Part shown: piece after piece, positions 1-8,356 of the stretch
Position numbering within the stretch: position 1 is the first letter of the stretch
Layout: each line of letters begins with the position of its first letter
The notes under the pieces: model-generated
What the model was told of the DNA's origin: nothing
What the model saw: only the letters and a program-made list of their open reading frames with translations
The model's database searches: none
Assembly: GCF_001267885.1 (NCBI RefSeq)
Contig: NZ_CP012382.1
Coordinates: forward strand, 6,993,001 to 7,057,000
Direction of reading: 5' to 3'
Origin: Streptomyces ambofaciens ATCC 23877
GTDB lineage: Bacteria > Actinomycetota > Actinomycetes > Streptomycetales > Streptomycetaceae
DNA length: 64,000 nt
Made by a program: the position numbers and the translations under genes

Positions 1-2184
1 CCAATCCACCCCCGTCACCAGGCAGCGCGCGATGCGCAGACGTTCCGGCCGCTCCCGCTGCCCTGGTCCGCGCCGGTGGCGGTGCAGGCGGCCCATGCGC
101 TGCAGGAGCAGGTCGACCGGGCACAGGTCGCTGACCAGCAGGTCGAAGTCGACGTCCAGGGACTGCTCGGCGACCTGGCTCGCCACCAAGATGTGCCGGC
201 CCGAGGGCCTCGCGTCCGTCTTCTCCGGAGGCCCGAAAAGACGGAGCAGTTCCCTGTCCTTGCCCGCCCGGTCGAGATCGACGAAGCACGAGTGGGCGAC
301 GGTCACATCCCCGGCACCGAACCGGTCGCGCAGCGCGCGCGCCGTTTCCAGCACCCGTCTGACCGTGTTCCGGATCACCAGGACACACCCGCCGTCGGCC
401 AGCTCGCCCTCCAGCCGGTCGGCCAGGACGCCCACGCCGTCGGCGAGCCGCTCCACCCGCACCCCCGACGACCGGGCGGACGCCCGCGGGCGGCGGACCA
501 TCGGCACACCACCCAGAGTGACGGCGGTCAGCAGTGGATACGCGTCCGACAACACGGTCGCGTCCGCCCCTTCGGAGCTGAAGCTCAGGGTTTCCTCCCG
601 ACCGGAGTACGCCGTCACCAGCTCACGCCTGCGTGAGGCCGGCAGCGTCGCGGACAGCACCACGACCGGGACCCGGTACGCACCCAGCCACGACAGCACC
701 CGGTCCAGGTACACGCTCATGTAGGAGTCGTAGGCGTGCGCCTCGTCGATGACGACGACCTTCCCGGCCACGGCGAGGTGCCGCAGCGCCAGGTGTCTGC
801 TCTTCAGCCCGGCGAACAGCAACTGGTCGATCGTGCCGGCGACGAACGACGCCAGCATGGCCTTCTTACGGCCCCGCAGCCAGGCATGCGCCACGAGTTC
901 GGCTCCCGCGCGGTGCCGCTCCTGCGACTTGTGCCGGGAGGCCGGCGGCGCTTCGTCCACGCCGACGGCCTCGACCTGTCCCGTACGGGACATCAGACCG
1001 GCGAAGTCCTCGTTGAGAGCCGCTTTGGAGTGGGCCAGATGCACCGAGTGGCGCGAGCCGGCCACCCCCGGCAGTCGGTCCAGCCAGTCGAGCAGACGGG
1101 GAAACATCGCGTTGCCGGTGGCCATGGTGGGCAGGGTGAAGAACACCCCGCCCGCACCCGAGCGCGCCGCGAAGATCTCGGCCGCGGCGAGTGCCGCTTC
1201 CGTCTTCCCCTCACCCATCGGCGCTTCGACGATCATCAGACCGGGCGCCTCCAACTCCTGGGCGAGTTCCACGACCGTTTCCTGGACGGGCCGTACCTCC
1301 GCTCCCGCCGGCAGGGCGAACCGGGAGGCGAACAGCTCCTGAGCGCTGCAGTCCGTTTTCTCGGCCCGCCACGGTTCCGGCAGGTCCAGCCCCTCCCAGG
1401 CCGCGGCAAGACGCTCCTGGCCAGTGCGCGACGCCCCATCGGGAAAGTACGGGAAGAGGTCCGGATTGCTGGCGATCCAGTCGGAGACGATGACCAGCGC
1501 GGTGAGCAGCACCTGCACCGGTTGCGGCAGCTTGACCCGTCGCCATTCACCTAATCGTCCGGCCACACCGAACTGCTCGGCACAGGCGTCGAGCAGTTCG
1601 GTCTGCACCCGCTGCCAGACACGGCTGCTCGCGCCGGGTGTGCGCAGCAACTCCTCGTGCTCGTACAGGGCCTTGATCTGCCCGTGCTCGGGCGGCACGC
1701 CGTGATGTCCGCCCACAGCGACCGTGAACTGCCCGGTCCGAGCGGACGCCCACTCGTGCCGTTCCTCCAGCCATTCCCCCAGCAGCACCTGCCCGGCCAG
1801 TCCATGCGGCGCGATCCGGCGATCAGGCCCCAAGGCCCGCACGGAACGCATCTCCAGCCCTTGGTCGCGCATCCCGTCGGCGAGCTGCTCGACCTGGCAC
1901 GCGAACGCCGGTGTGGCCTTGCCGATGTCGTGCACACCGGCCAGCCATACGGCGAGGGCCCGCGCGTCCGGTTCCCCCTGCGGCAATATCTCGGCGATCA
2001 GCTTCCGCACGCCTTGGGGCAGCCACCGGTCCCACAACAGGCCGGCCACTGCGGCACTGTCCTCCATGTGCCGCCACAACGGCAGCCAACCGTCACTGTC
2101 GAAGTCGTGCTTCGCCCAAACCGACCTAGCCGGCCCCCCAAGCCGACGTAACAGACCGGAACGGGCGTTCCCCCCATCCGTCAT
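1..2184 (-). CDS. cas3: CRISPR-associated helicase/nuclease Cas3, type I-E (3' end beyond window)
   Basis: Cas3 is the HD nuclease and superfamily 2 helicase that Cascade recruits to unwind and degrade target DNA. I translated the minus strand from the ATG at 2184 and it stays open for all 728 codons to the window edge, so the C-terminus is missing. The N-terminal HD domain shows H39, HD at about residues 85-86 (VHDIGKATPAF), HGLAGQ and GGHHG. The helicase shows a Walker A-like APMGEGKT near residue 323, DEAH in VVVIDEAHAYDS near 480, SATLPA near 511, and motifs V and VI as QVAEQSLDVDFD and QRMGRLHRHR near 670-700. All catalytic motifs are intact. No clear Shine-Dalgarno precedes the start. 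The gene points away from the CRISPR array and shares the leader-side intergenic region with it. The other cas genes would lie to the left, outside the window. Confidence 0.95.
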   Translation of the reverse strand, partial: MTDGGNARSGLLRRLGGPARSVWAKHDFDSDGWLPLWRHMEDSAAVAGLLWDRWLPQGVRKLIAEILPQGEPDARALAVWLAGVHDIGKATPAFACQVEQLADGMRDQGLEMRSVRALGPDRRIAPHGLAGQVLLGEWLEERHEWASARTGQFTVAVGGHHGVPPEHGQIKALYEHEELLRTPGASSRVWQRVQTELLDACAEQFGVAGRLGEWRRVKLPQPVQVLLTALVIVSDWIASNPDLFPYFPDGASRTGQERLAAAWEGLDLPEPWRAEKTDCSAQELFASRFALPAGAEVRPVQETVVELAQELEAPGLMIVEAPMGEGKTEAALAAAEIFAARSGAGGVFFTLPTMATGNAMFPRLLDWLDRLPGVAGSRHSVHLAHSKAALNEDFAGLMSRTGQVEAVGVDEAPPASRHKSQERHRAGAELVAHAWLRGRKKAMLASFVAGTIDQLLFAGLKSRHLALRHLAVAGKVVVIDEAHAYDSYMSVYLDRVLSWLGAYRVPVVVLSATLPASRRRELVTAYSGREETLSFSSEGADATVLSDAYPLLTAVTLGGVPMVRRPRASARSSGVRVERLADGVGVLADRLEGELADGGCVLVIRNTVRRVLETARALRDRFGAGDVTVAHSCFVDLDRAGKDRELLRLFGPPEKTDARPSGRHILVASQVAEQSLDVDFDLLVSDLCPVDLLLQRMGRLHRHRRGPGQRERPERLRIARCLVTGVDW

Positions 2185-2393
2185 GAGTGATTGATACAGG
2201 TAAAGCCCGGCTTCACACGCCGAAACGAGAAAAGAGAACGGTCTGCCAGCAGGCGGCACCCTCAAGACGTAGGATGACCAGCTAATTTTCGACGCCTCTC
2301 GGACTCGGAAGTCGACGCATGTCCCATTTACCCGAATCAAGGAAAGTGCTCGGAAACCGTCCCCAGCGCCAATAAACTCGCAGGTCAAACAGT
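2185..2393 (+). promoter_or_regulatory. CRISPR leader / cas3-array divergent intergenic region
   Basis: This 209-bp stretch separates the divergent cas3 start from the first repeat. It is clearly richer in A+T than its surroundings (for example around 2283-2300 and 2320-2390). The leader must be on this side because the repeats here are perfect while the repeat at the far end is degenerate. It should hold the array promoter and the cas3 promoter, but I cannot place -10/-35 boxes with confidence. Confidence 0.7.
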
Positions 2394-3152
2394 CTGCTCC
2401 CCGCACCCGCGGGGATGGTCCCAGATCGGTCTCGCCCTGGTACAGGGTGAGCTGCTCCCCGCACCCGCGGGGATGGTCCCACGCGTCGCACCAAGCAGGG
2501 CGCGGGCATGGGCTGCTCCCCGCACCCGCGGGGATGGTCCCCAATTGGCGGAAGAAAGGCCGCAGGTCAGGCCCTGCTCCCCGCACCCGCGGGGATGGTC
2601 CCAGAGTTGAGAACCGCATCGGCGTCCGACGGGTCTGCTCCCCGCACCCGCGGGGATGGTCCCGCCATCGACACGGTGTTCGGGTCCTGACACCACTGCT
2701 CCCCGCACCCGCGGGGATGGTCCCGAAACTCCGGGGGCCCCGGAGAAACGTGGGAACTGCTCCCCGCACCCGCGGGGATGGTCTGCCGTGTCCAGCCCCC
2801 ACGTGTCCTCGTAGGCCCTGCTCCCCGCACCCGCGGGGATGGTCCCCGCGCCCCAGATCGAGCGGACGAGATCGGCGTCTGCTCCCCGCACCCGCGGGGA
2901 TGGTCCCAGCTTGGGCCGGTTCATTCCGATGGTCAGGGCCTGCTCCCCGCACCCGCGGGGATGGTCCCTCGGAGTGGACCCAGGAAGCCGCTGATCTGCT
3001 CTGCTCCCCGCACCCGCAGGGATGGTCCCAAGTGCACGGGCGGCAACACCGCGGCCGAGTACCTGCTCCCCGCACCCGCGGGGATGGTCCCTCCGCGGTG
3101 CCGTCGGCGTTCACCGTCCAACCCTGCTCCCCGCGCCCTGCGGGGATGGGCT
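2394..3152 (+). CRISPR. Type I-E CRISPR array, 13 repeats and 12 spacers
   Basis: A 29-nt repeat whose palindromic core is CCCCGCACCCGCGGGG begins at 2394, 2452, 2513, 2574, 2635, 2696, 2757, 2818, 2879, 2940, 3001, 3063 and 3124. The sequence is of the type I-E family, in the orientation expected for plus-strand transcription. Spacers are 32 nt except the first (29 nt, 2423-2451) and the eleventh (33 nt, 3030-3062). The seventh repeat ends in TG instead of CC, the eleventh has one G-to-A change in the stem (CGCAGGG), and the last is degenerate with several changes, marking the leader-distal end. Several spacers read as protein-coding DNA, which fits a phage or plasmid origin. By eye I found no spacer match in the window, but I could not search exhaustively. 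Confidence 0.98.
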
Positions 3153-3715
3153 CCGGCCCGGCAGAGGAGGCTATGCCGTTGACCCCCACCCCTTTAGGGT
3201 CTCGCTCGTTGTGGCGGCATCCCGCCGGGGCTTACATGGCGGGCCGGACCCCGGCCGACGGCATCGCTGTTGTGCGCATGGACAGGCTGGCGGGGAGGGG
3301 AAGGGGAAGCGGTTGCGGTCCGGGTTTCCGGCTGCCCCCGTCCGCGGGCGGGTCGCCGTACTGTCGCCGTCGCGGACGCGTGAGCAGACAGCACCGTCCG
3401 GTCGTGGTGGAGGGGGAGCAGCTGCTGCCGCGATCGGGTCCGGCCGTCGAGCTGTTCAGCCCCGTCCGCATCGCCGTGGTCGAGGGTCCGGCCTCGCCGC
3501 CGGCAGGGCTGGGGCTGACACCAGCAGCCCTCCTTCCGACGGCATCAGCGCGCCTCGCGAACCATTTCGTGAGGAACGGAGTGGACGGGTGGCCACGATG
3601 GTGAGCGGATGTACGTCCGTGACGCTGATGAGGTCGGTGGACCGCGGATCGGCCGATGGGGGAGCGACCGCTAGGAAGGGCTCCGGCACGGGGCGCATCG
3701 TCCGCGTACGGGTCG
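3153..3715. other. Gap beyond the CRISPR array with no convincing gene
   Basis: About 560 bp lie between the degenerate last repeat and the next gene. A plus-strand stretch from a GTG at 3380 to a stop at 3604 (74 codons) has fairly coding-like third positions and contains VELFSPVRIAVVEG, but it has no good ribosome binding site and no family I recognise. It may be the decayed end of a gene. I see no RNA gene, insertion sequence or further repeat unit here. Confidence 0.4.
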
Positions 3716-4096
3716 TCAACTGGAAGCGGCGCCCAGCGTCGCGCCATCGGCTGTAGCCGCGCCGTTCTGAGAAGGGATCTCGCCCGCCAGTGAGCCGTCC
3801 TCGGTGGCCGGCCCGGACGACTGGCCGCCGGTCGTTCTCGTCGACGGCCGCGAGCGCCTGGAGCGGACCCGCGGCCGCTTCACCGGCTCGTCCGCACCGA
3901 GCTTCGCCAGTTCCTCCGGCGTCCACCCCGCCGCTTCGGCGTCCACGTACGCCTTGCCGTAGGGCTCGTCGAGTTCGGCGAGCTGCTCCAGCAGCCTGCT
4001 CCGCCTGGCCAGAATCTCCACCAGCGGGCCTACGGCCGCTTCCCGACGTTCCTGAAGTGCCCTCATCTTCTGCAAGATCTCATCAGCGCTCGGCAT
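3716..4096 (-). CDS. Small hypothetical protein with N-terminal coiled coil
   Basis: I do not recognise a named family. The 126-residue product begins with a charged, probably coiled-coil helix (MPSADEILQKMRALQERREA through about residue 55, rich in Leu, Arg and Glu), has a middle containing GWTPEELAKLGADEP, and ends in a low-complexity Ser/Thr/Ala/Gly tail. The ATG at 4096 is followed by normal high-GC coding composition. Small proteins of this kind are common in Streptomyces mobile elements. It lies alone, divergent from the mobilisation operon, and shares an AT-richer upstream region with it. A regulatory or relaxosome accessory role is possible but is only inferred from position. Confidence 0.7.
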   Translation of the reverse strand: MPSADEILQKMRALQERREAAVGPLVEILARRSRLLEQLAELDEPYGKAYVDAEAAGWTPEELAKLGADEPVKRPRVRSRRSRPSTRTTGGQSSGPATEDGSLAGEIPSQNGAATADGATLGAASS

Positions 4097-4240
4097 GCGG
4101 TGATCGTAGCGTCGTCCGGCATCCCTTCGGCCGCCCGGACCTCAGACGAAGCGCCCTTGATCAGAGCGGTTTTGAGCGCGTGTTAAGAAGATCCGGGACC
4201 TTGTATGCAGGCAGTAAACACCGCCAGCGAGTTGTGGCTC

Positions 4241-4262
4241 ACTGATATCAGTAAGCCGGCTT
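4241..4262. repeat. Two abutting palindromes upstream of mobC, candidate oriT or operator
   Basis: A perfect 12-bp palindrome, ACTGATATCAGT (4241-4252), is followed directly by a perfect 10-bp palindrome, AAGCCGGCTT (4253-4262). They sit in the 246-bp, comparatively AT-rich gap (4097-4342) between the small coiled-coil gene and the MobC/relaxase operon. That is where an origin of transfer or an autoregulatory operator normally lies. The remainder of the gap must hold the divergent promoters. No nic-site consensus that I know is visible, so the oriT assignment is inference. Confidence 0.45.
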
Positions 4263-4342
4263 TTCTGGCCTTGATCTACTAGGGTGGGCGGCCGGCAACG
4301 GGGTCAGAGGACGGACCGGTGGGGTGAGAGCAGGAGGGCGCC

Positions 4343-4813
4343 GTGGTGCAGCCGCCGAGGGCAAGGAAGCCGCAGAAGGAGCGTCCCCGCCGCCGGGCCC
4401 GCGAGAGCGGTGGGCCTCGGTCCAACCGCTTTCTGGTCTCGTACAACGATGACGAGCTGGCGGTCCTCCTCGAGGCTGCCGCGCGTGACAATTCTGCCCT
4501 CGCCTCATGGGTCGCGGACAACGCCCTTCAGGTGGCCGCGGGCATCCTGGTACCGGTATCGGCGGACGCCAAGGAAGTGCTGCGCGAGCAGGTCAACGCC
4601 CGCGCCCAGGCCGCGCGGATCGGCAACAAACTCGACCAGATGCGGCGCAGCCTGAATGCCGTCGACGGGACGGCCGTCGCGCACTGGGACGCGGACGACA
4701 ACGAAGTGACGGCCGCTCAGGTTCAGCGCATCCTGACGATGGTCGAGACGGCGGTGAGGCACCTCGACGAGGCCACGCTCCAGGTCATGCGGGAGCGGCG
4801 GCCGCGCGCGTGA
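4343..4813 (+). CDS. MobC-like relaxosome accessory protein
   Basis: The 156-residue product has a basic N-terminus (about residues 1-28, RKPQKERPRRRARE), then a ribbon-helix-helix-like segment (RFLVSYNDDELAVLLEAAARDN) and a helical C-terminal half with KLDQMRRSLNAV and QRILTMVETAVRHLDEA. This layout matches MobC/plasmid mobilisation relaxosome proteins, which bind oriT DNA and help the relaxase nick it. A strong AGGAGG at 4332-4337 supports the GTG at 4343; a second GTG follows at once. Its stop overlaps the GTG start of the relaxase by four bases (GTGA), the classic mobC-relaxase coupling. Assignment is by length, basic helical character and context rather than a diagnostic residue. Confidence 0.8.
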   Translation: MVQPPRARKPQKERPRRRARESGGPRSNRFLVSYNDDELAVLLEAAARDNSALASWVADNALQVAAGILVPVSADAKEVLREQVNARAQAARIGNKLDQMRRSLNAVDGTAVAHWDADDNEVTAAQVQRILTMVETAVRHLDEATLQVMRERRPRA

Positions 4814-6579
4814 TCCCGAAGGAAGCGAGACCCGGGGACGACACCGCCGGGCTGTTGTTCTACCTGTACGGGCCGGGCAAGCGTGATGAACACGTGGACC
4901 CGCATCTGGTGGCCGCGTGGGATTGCTACGTTCCTGATCCGGTGAGGTCGCAGGAGTTCTCCATCCCGGATCTCGCCGCGCTGCTGGATGCGCCCGTGCA
5001 CACTCTGCTCGGTACGAAGCCGCCGCTGCACGTCTTCCACGTGGCGGTGCGCAACCCCCCTGAGGACCGACAGCTGTCGGACGAGGAGTGGGGCCGTGTG
5101 GCCCGCGAGATGATGCACGCCGCCGGCATCGCCCCCCACACCGATGACCGGGGCTGTCGATGGGTGGCCGTGCGCCATGCCGACGACCACATCCACATCG
5201 TGGCCACCCGTGCCTGTGAGGACGGACGCGTGCCGGACACGAGCTGGAGCAAGCTCCGGATGCAGGAGGCCGCGCGCAGGTTCGAAGCCGAGTGGGGTCT
5301 GCGCCGACTCGTGCACGGCGACGGCACGGCTCGCCGGTGGTCGAAGACAGGAGAGACGGAGAAGGCCGTCCGCCGGGGCCTCGCCGAGCCGGCCCGCGAG
5401 ACACTCCTGCGAACCGTGCGTGCATCGGCGGCCGCTGCAATCGGCGACAGTGACTTCTTCACCCGGCTCTCCTCGGCGGGACTGCGGGTGCAACAGAGGA
5501 TTGCCCCGGACGGCACCGTGACCGGGTACTCCGTAGCGATGCCCGGGGACCGCGACAAGGGACAGGCTCCGGTGTGGTTCTCCGGCTCTCGGCTCGCCCC
5601 CGACCTGTCCCTTCCGCGGGTACGAGAGCGATGGAGCCGCTCGCCGTCGGCGAGTCCGACGGCTACATCGGCGACGATGTGGCGCGTGGCGGAGGATAAG
5701 GTCCGCCAGGCGGCGGCCCAGCTCGGCGCCGGAGGACTGCACGAGGGGGCGGGGGATGTCGCCGCGCTTGGCGACCTGATCGTGGTCGCCGCCGTCGTCT
5801 CCCCGCACCTGGTGCGCGTTCGGATGCGTCAGGCCGCGTGCGAGTTCGAGCGCGCCGCCAGGGCCCCCGCCGCACGCACCTTGGAAGGACGGGCGCGCGC
5901 GTTGTACCGCGAGTCGGCCTACGTCCTGTCCCGAAGCACGGCGGCGTTCGGCGGCCCCGACACGGGAGCCGTGCTCGGTCTGCTGACCGCTCTGGTGATG
6001 GCCGTGGACGGCTCGCGTTCGTGGCACATGGCCCAGGAGTACCGGGTGCAGGCTCAAGCCGCTGGACGTGCGGGTCGACTGTTGCGGGAGGCGGTCGAGG
6101 TGGCCGTCGGTGCCAGAGCCGCGCGTGGCTACGAGCCGCGACGTCGACCGGTCGCGAGGAGCAGCGGAGGAGGGCAGCGTCTGGCAGTCGCAGCCGGGGC
6201 GCGGCCGATGGCGGCGGTGGTGCAGCAGGCGCTGCCGGAACAGGCACGTGAGGTCATGGCGGACGCGGGGTGGCCCGCTCTGCGGACCCGGCTGATCGAG
6301 ATCGAGCGCACCGGCAGCGATCCCGTGGACGTGCTGTCAGTGGTGGTCAAGCAACGAGAGCTGACGTCAGCCGACAGCGTGGCGGAGGTGCTTACATGGC
6401 GACTGGAGGGGTGGCGCGAGCACCGTCCACCGGCCATCACCGCTACCGCTGGAGCCGCACCGGACCGGGCCCCGAGAGGGCCGGGAGGCTCCGCACCGGC
6501 ACGCAGTGAAGGGAAGTCGGAGACGATTCGGCGGCGGCTTGGAGACGAACAGGGCCAGGGCCCGAGACGGACTCGCTGA
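4810..6579 (+). CDS. Relaxase / mobilisation nuclease (HUH type)
   Basis: This 589-residue protein would nick oriT and pilot the transferred strand into a recipient. The N-terminal 200 residues carry the actinobacterial relaxase pattern: LLFYLYGPGKRDEHVDPHLV, then PPLHVFHVAVRN, then the metal-binding HUH motif in HADDHIHIVATR near residue 125-130, followed by SWSKLRMQEAARRFEAEWGL. The long C-terminal part is helical and near residues 485-535 contains one copy of a WP repeat (AGWPALRTRLIEIERTGSDP) also found three times in the next gene. I chose the GTG at 4810 because it overlaps the upstream stop and places the family motif at the N-terminus; the frame is open further upstream but that extension is antisense-like. 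The gene is intact. Confidence 0.92.
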   Translation: MIPKEARPGDDTAGLLFYLYGPGKRDEHVDPHLVAAWDCYVPDPVRSQEFSIPDLAALLDAPVHTLLGTKPPLHVFHVAVRNPPEDRQLSDEEWGRVAREMMHAAGIAPHTDDRGCRWVAVRHADDHIHIVATRACEDGRVPDTSWSKLRMQEAARRFEAEWGLRRLVHGDGTARRWSKTGETEKAVRRGLAEPARETLLRTVRASAAAAIGDSDFFTRLSSAGLRVQQRIAPDGTVTGYSVAMPGDRDKGQAPVWFSGSRLAPDLSLPRVRERWSRSPSASPTATSATMWRVAEDKVRQAAAQLGAGGLHEGAGDVAALGDLIVVAAVVSPHLVRVRMRQAACEFERAARAPAARTLEGRARALYRESAYVLSRSTAAFGGPDTGAVLGLLTALVMAVDGSRSWHMAQEYRVQAQAAGRAGRLLREAVEVAVGARAARGYEPRRRPVARSSGGGQRLAVAAGARPMAAVVQQALPEQAREVMADAGWPALRTRLIEIERTGSDPVDVLSVVVKQRELTSADSVAEVLTWRLEGWREHRPPAITATAGAAPDRAPRGPGGSAPARSEGKSETIRRRLGDEQGQGPRRTR

Positions 6580-6596
6580 AACGAGGGGAGCAAGGC

Positions 6597-7742
6597 ATGG
6601 TGACACCCGGGCACGAAGGGGACCCGCTCGTCGACGCGACGCGTGAGGCGGTGTCTACGGCCGTCGAGGCATGGCGGCTGATGATGGCCGTGGCGGATGC
6701 CGTTCGCCGGCATCAACAGCGGCGGCGCGGGGGTGTGGAGGAGGACTTGCCGCCCGCGGGCGAAGCGGCGACCGACATCGCCTCGACGGTGAGGGACCTG
6801 GTCCCGGACGACATCGCCGTGGCCCTCATGGGGGGAGCGGACTGGCCGCAGATGGCACAGCAGACAGCTGCCCTGCGTCGGGCGGGCGTGGACCTTGGGG
6901 TGTTCCTGCCGCAGCTCGCCGAGGTGGCGGTTACGGTGCGCGACGCCGTCGCCGAGAACGCGATCCGGATCTCCCGTGACGGCACGGGGGAGTGGGAGCG
7001 GATGCTGCGCGAGACACTGCCGGCGGGACCGGTGCGCGAGGCCATCCTGTCCTCCCCGACCTGGCCGGACATCGCGGCGACGATGGCGAGGCTGAACGCG
7101 GACGGCATCGACGTCCGGCAGATCCTCGCGTCCGCGCACAACGAGGGCGTCGGCCTCGACCAGGCCGTCGCACGCGTCCTGGGTGCGGAATCGGCTCCGG
7201 CCACGAGTCGCGATGCCACGCTCTCGTACGGTCCGCTGACGACCGGGCTCGACCTCCCTCGTGACCTCGACCTCTCCGACCGCGCGCGAGCCATGCGTCA
7301 GCTGGCCATCTCCCCGGTGGAGAACGAGCGCTACGGCCGCTGGGTGCAGGAGGCGATGTTCGGCCGCGAGCGAGAGGCTGGGCTGCTGCTGGCGGCCCGC
7401 CAGTGGCCGCTGCTGGCCACGCGGATGGCAGAGATGGAGCGGGAGGGGAAACCGGTGCGCGATCACCTGGACCGTCTGCTGGCGGACACCTCGTGGGAGC
7501 AGGGGTCCTCTGCGCGGTTGAGCGCCCGGCTGGTGCAGGCCACGCACAACGCCCTGCGCCGTCCTCTCGAAGAGGTCGACTCGTCACGTGCTGCGGTCGA
7601 CACCGCGGCGGCCCGCTCGCAGTCGGCCAGCGTGGACCCTGCCAAGCGGCGGTCGGCGGCCAAGAGCCCGGCATCCGCTGAGCCTGCCATTGCCGCTCAT
7701 CGTGCGGTGGGGCAGGCCCCGGCCCGCGGTAGAGGGAAGTAG
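6597..7742 (+). CDS. Mobilisation-operon protein with three WP repeats
   Basis: The third gene of the mobilisation operon starts 17 bp after the relaxase, with GAGGGGAGCAAGGC before the ATG. The 381-residue product has no enzyme motif that I know. It is helical and carries three divergent repeats with the pattern WP-x(2-3)-A-x2-M-x2-(L/M)-x3-G-x-(D/P)-V-x3-L, beginning near DWPQMAQQTAALRRAGVD, TWPDIAATMARLNADGID and QWPLLATRMAEMEREGKP. The tail after about residue 320 is low-complexity Ala/Ser/Arg. The same repeat occurs at the C-terminus of the relaxase, so the two proteins may contact the same partner or DNA structure. From memory, this repeat also occurs in other actinobacterial conjugation proteins. 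Function is unknown. Confidence 0.8.
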   Translation: MVTPGHEGDPLVDATREAVSTAVEAWRLMMAVADAVRRHQQRRRGGVEEDLPPAGEAATDIASTVRDLVPDDIAVALMGGADWPQMAQQTAALRRAGVDLGVFLPQLAEVAVTVRDAVAENAIRISRDGTGEWERMLRETLPAGPVREAILSSPTWPDIAATMARLNADGIDVRQILASAHNEGVGLDQAVARVLGAESAPATSRDATLSYGPLTTGLDLPRDLDLSDRARAMRQLAISPVENERYGRWVQEAMFGREREAGLLLAARQWPLLATRMAEMEREGKPVRDHLDRLLADTSWEQGSSARLSARLVQATHNALRRPLEEVDSSRAAVDTAAARSQSASVDPAKRRSAAKSPASAEPAIAAHRAVGQAPARGRGK

Positions 7743-7813
7743 AGCGCTGCAGGCTCCGCTGCTCGTGGCACCGTTGGCGGCGGCCGCCGTGGCGCCGACG
7801 GGACCGCCTCGCG

Positions 7814-7858
7814 ACGTGATGAGGGCGGCTCGCTCGCCCCGGGCCGCCCTCATCACGT
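7814..7858. terminator. Bidirectional terminator between mobilisation operon and lipoprotein gene
   Basis: A perfect 15-bp inverted repeat (arms ACGTGATGAGGGCGG at 7814-7828 and its complement at 7844-7858) with a 15-nt loop lies between two convergent genes and overlaps the last codons of the minus-strand lipoprotein gene. There is no long T tract, which is usual in Streptomyces. Confidence 0.8.
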
Positions 7859-8251
7859 GGCATGCTCGACGGGTGGTCCTTCACTCGCGCGAGCCCTGGC
7901 GAGGCGTGAGAGGGAGCGCGTGCTGTCGTCGTCGCCCTCGCCGATGTCTCTCCAGTAGGAACTACGGCAGCCGGCGATCGTGCCGCCGTCGTCGTCGAAG
8001 TTGGGGCGGTGTGCCCGGGTGGACAGCTCGCACATCGTCTTGGCGTCGGCGGGATTCTGGGCATGCTGCGCGACCATGTAGGCGCGGGCGTTCTTGGCGA
8101 CGAGTGCGTCGTCGGACGGGCCGGGCGGCGATTTCGTGGGCTTGTGGTCGGTGGCGGGGGCGTCGCCGGTGTCGTTCGAGCAGGCCGCCAGAGGGATGAG
8201 CGCGGTCAATGCCAGAACGGCGGCGATGCTGCGAAGCGCACGTGGGGTCAT
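7853..8251 (-). CDS. Small secreted lipoprotein
   Basis: The 132-residue product begins with a type II signal peptide: a basic start (MTPRALR), a hydrophobic core and the lipobox LAAC with the lipidated Cys at about residue 24. A Pro/Ser/Asp-rich linker follows, then a small domain with two more cysteines (MCELS, IAGCRSS) that could form a disulphide. The rest is not a family I recognise. It sits downstream of the membrane protein and wall hydrolase genes in the same direction inside the conjugation module, so a surface role such as entry exclusion or support of the secretion channel is possible, but that is inference. Confidence 0.78.
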   Translation of the reverse strand: MTPRALRSIAAVLALTALIPLAACSNDTGDAPATDHKPTKSPPGPSDDALVAKNARAYMVAQHAQNPADAKTMCELSTRAHRPNFDDDGGTIAGCRSSYWRDIGEGDDDSTRSLSRLARARASEGPPVEHAT

Positions 8252-8356
8252 TCAGGTCTGTCTCTTCGGTGGGGATGGGCTGGCACGGGCGATTGGAGGG
8301 CGTGCGGGGCCGTCAGGACAGGCCGCGTTCGGCTCTCCATATGTGGCGTCGACGAG

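Noticed and set aside
2394..3152. Self-targeting spacers against the conjugation module
   Set aside because: Comparing spacer starts with the conjugation genes by eye gave no match. A full alignment search was not possible, so this is not reported as a finding.
2447..3604. Long plus-strand frame across the CRISPR array encoding repeated CSPHPRGWS / PAPAGM peptides
   Set aside because: The peptide repetition follows the 61-base repeat-spacer period and cycles through the frames. It is the array read as protein, not a gene.
3380..3604. 74-codon plus-strand ORF after the array
   Set aside because: Codon pattern is fair, but there is no ribosome site, no recognised relative and no domain. Kept only as a note in the gap entry.
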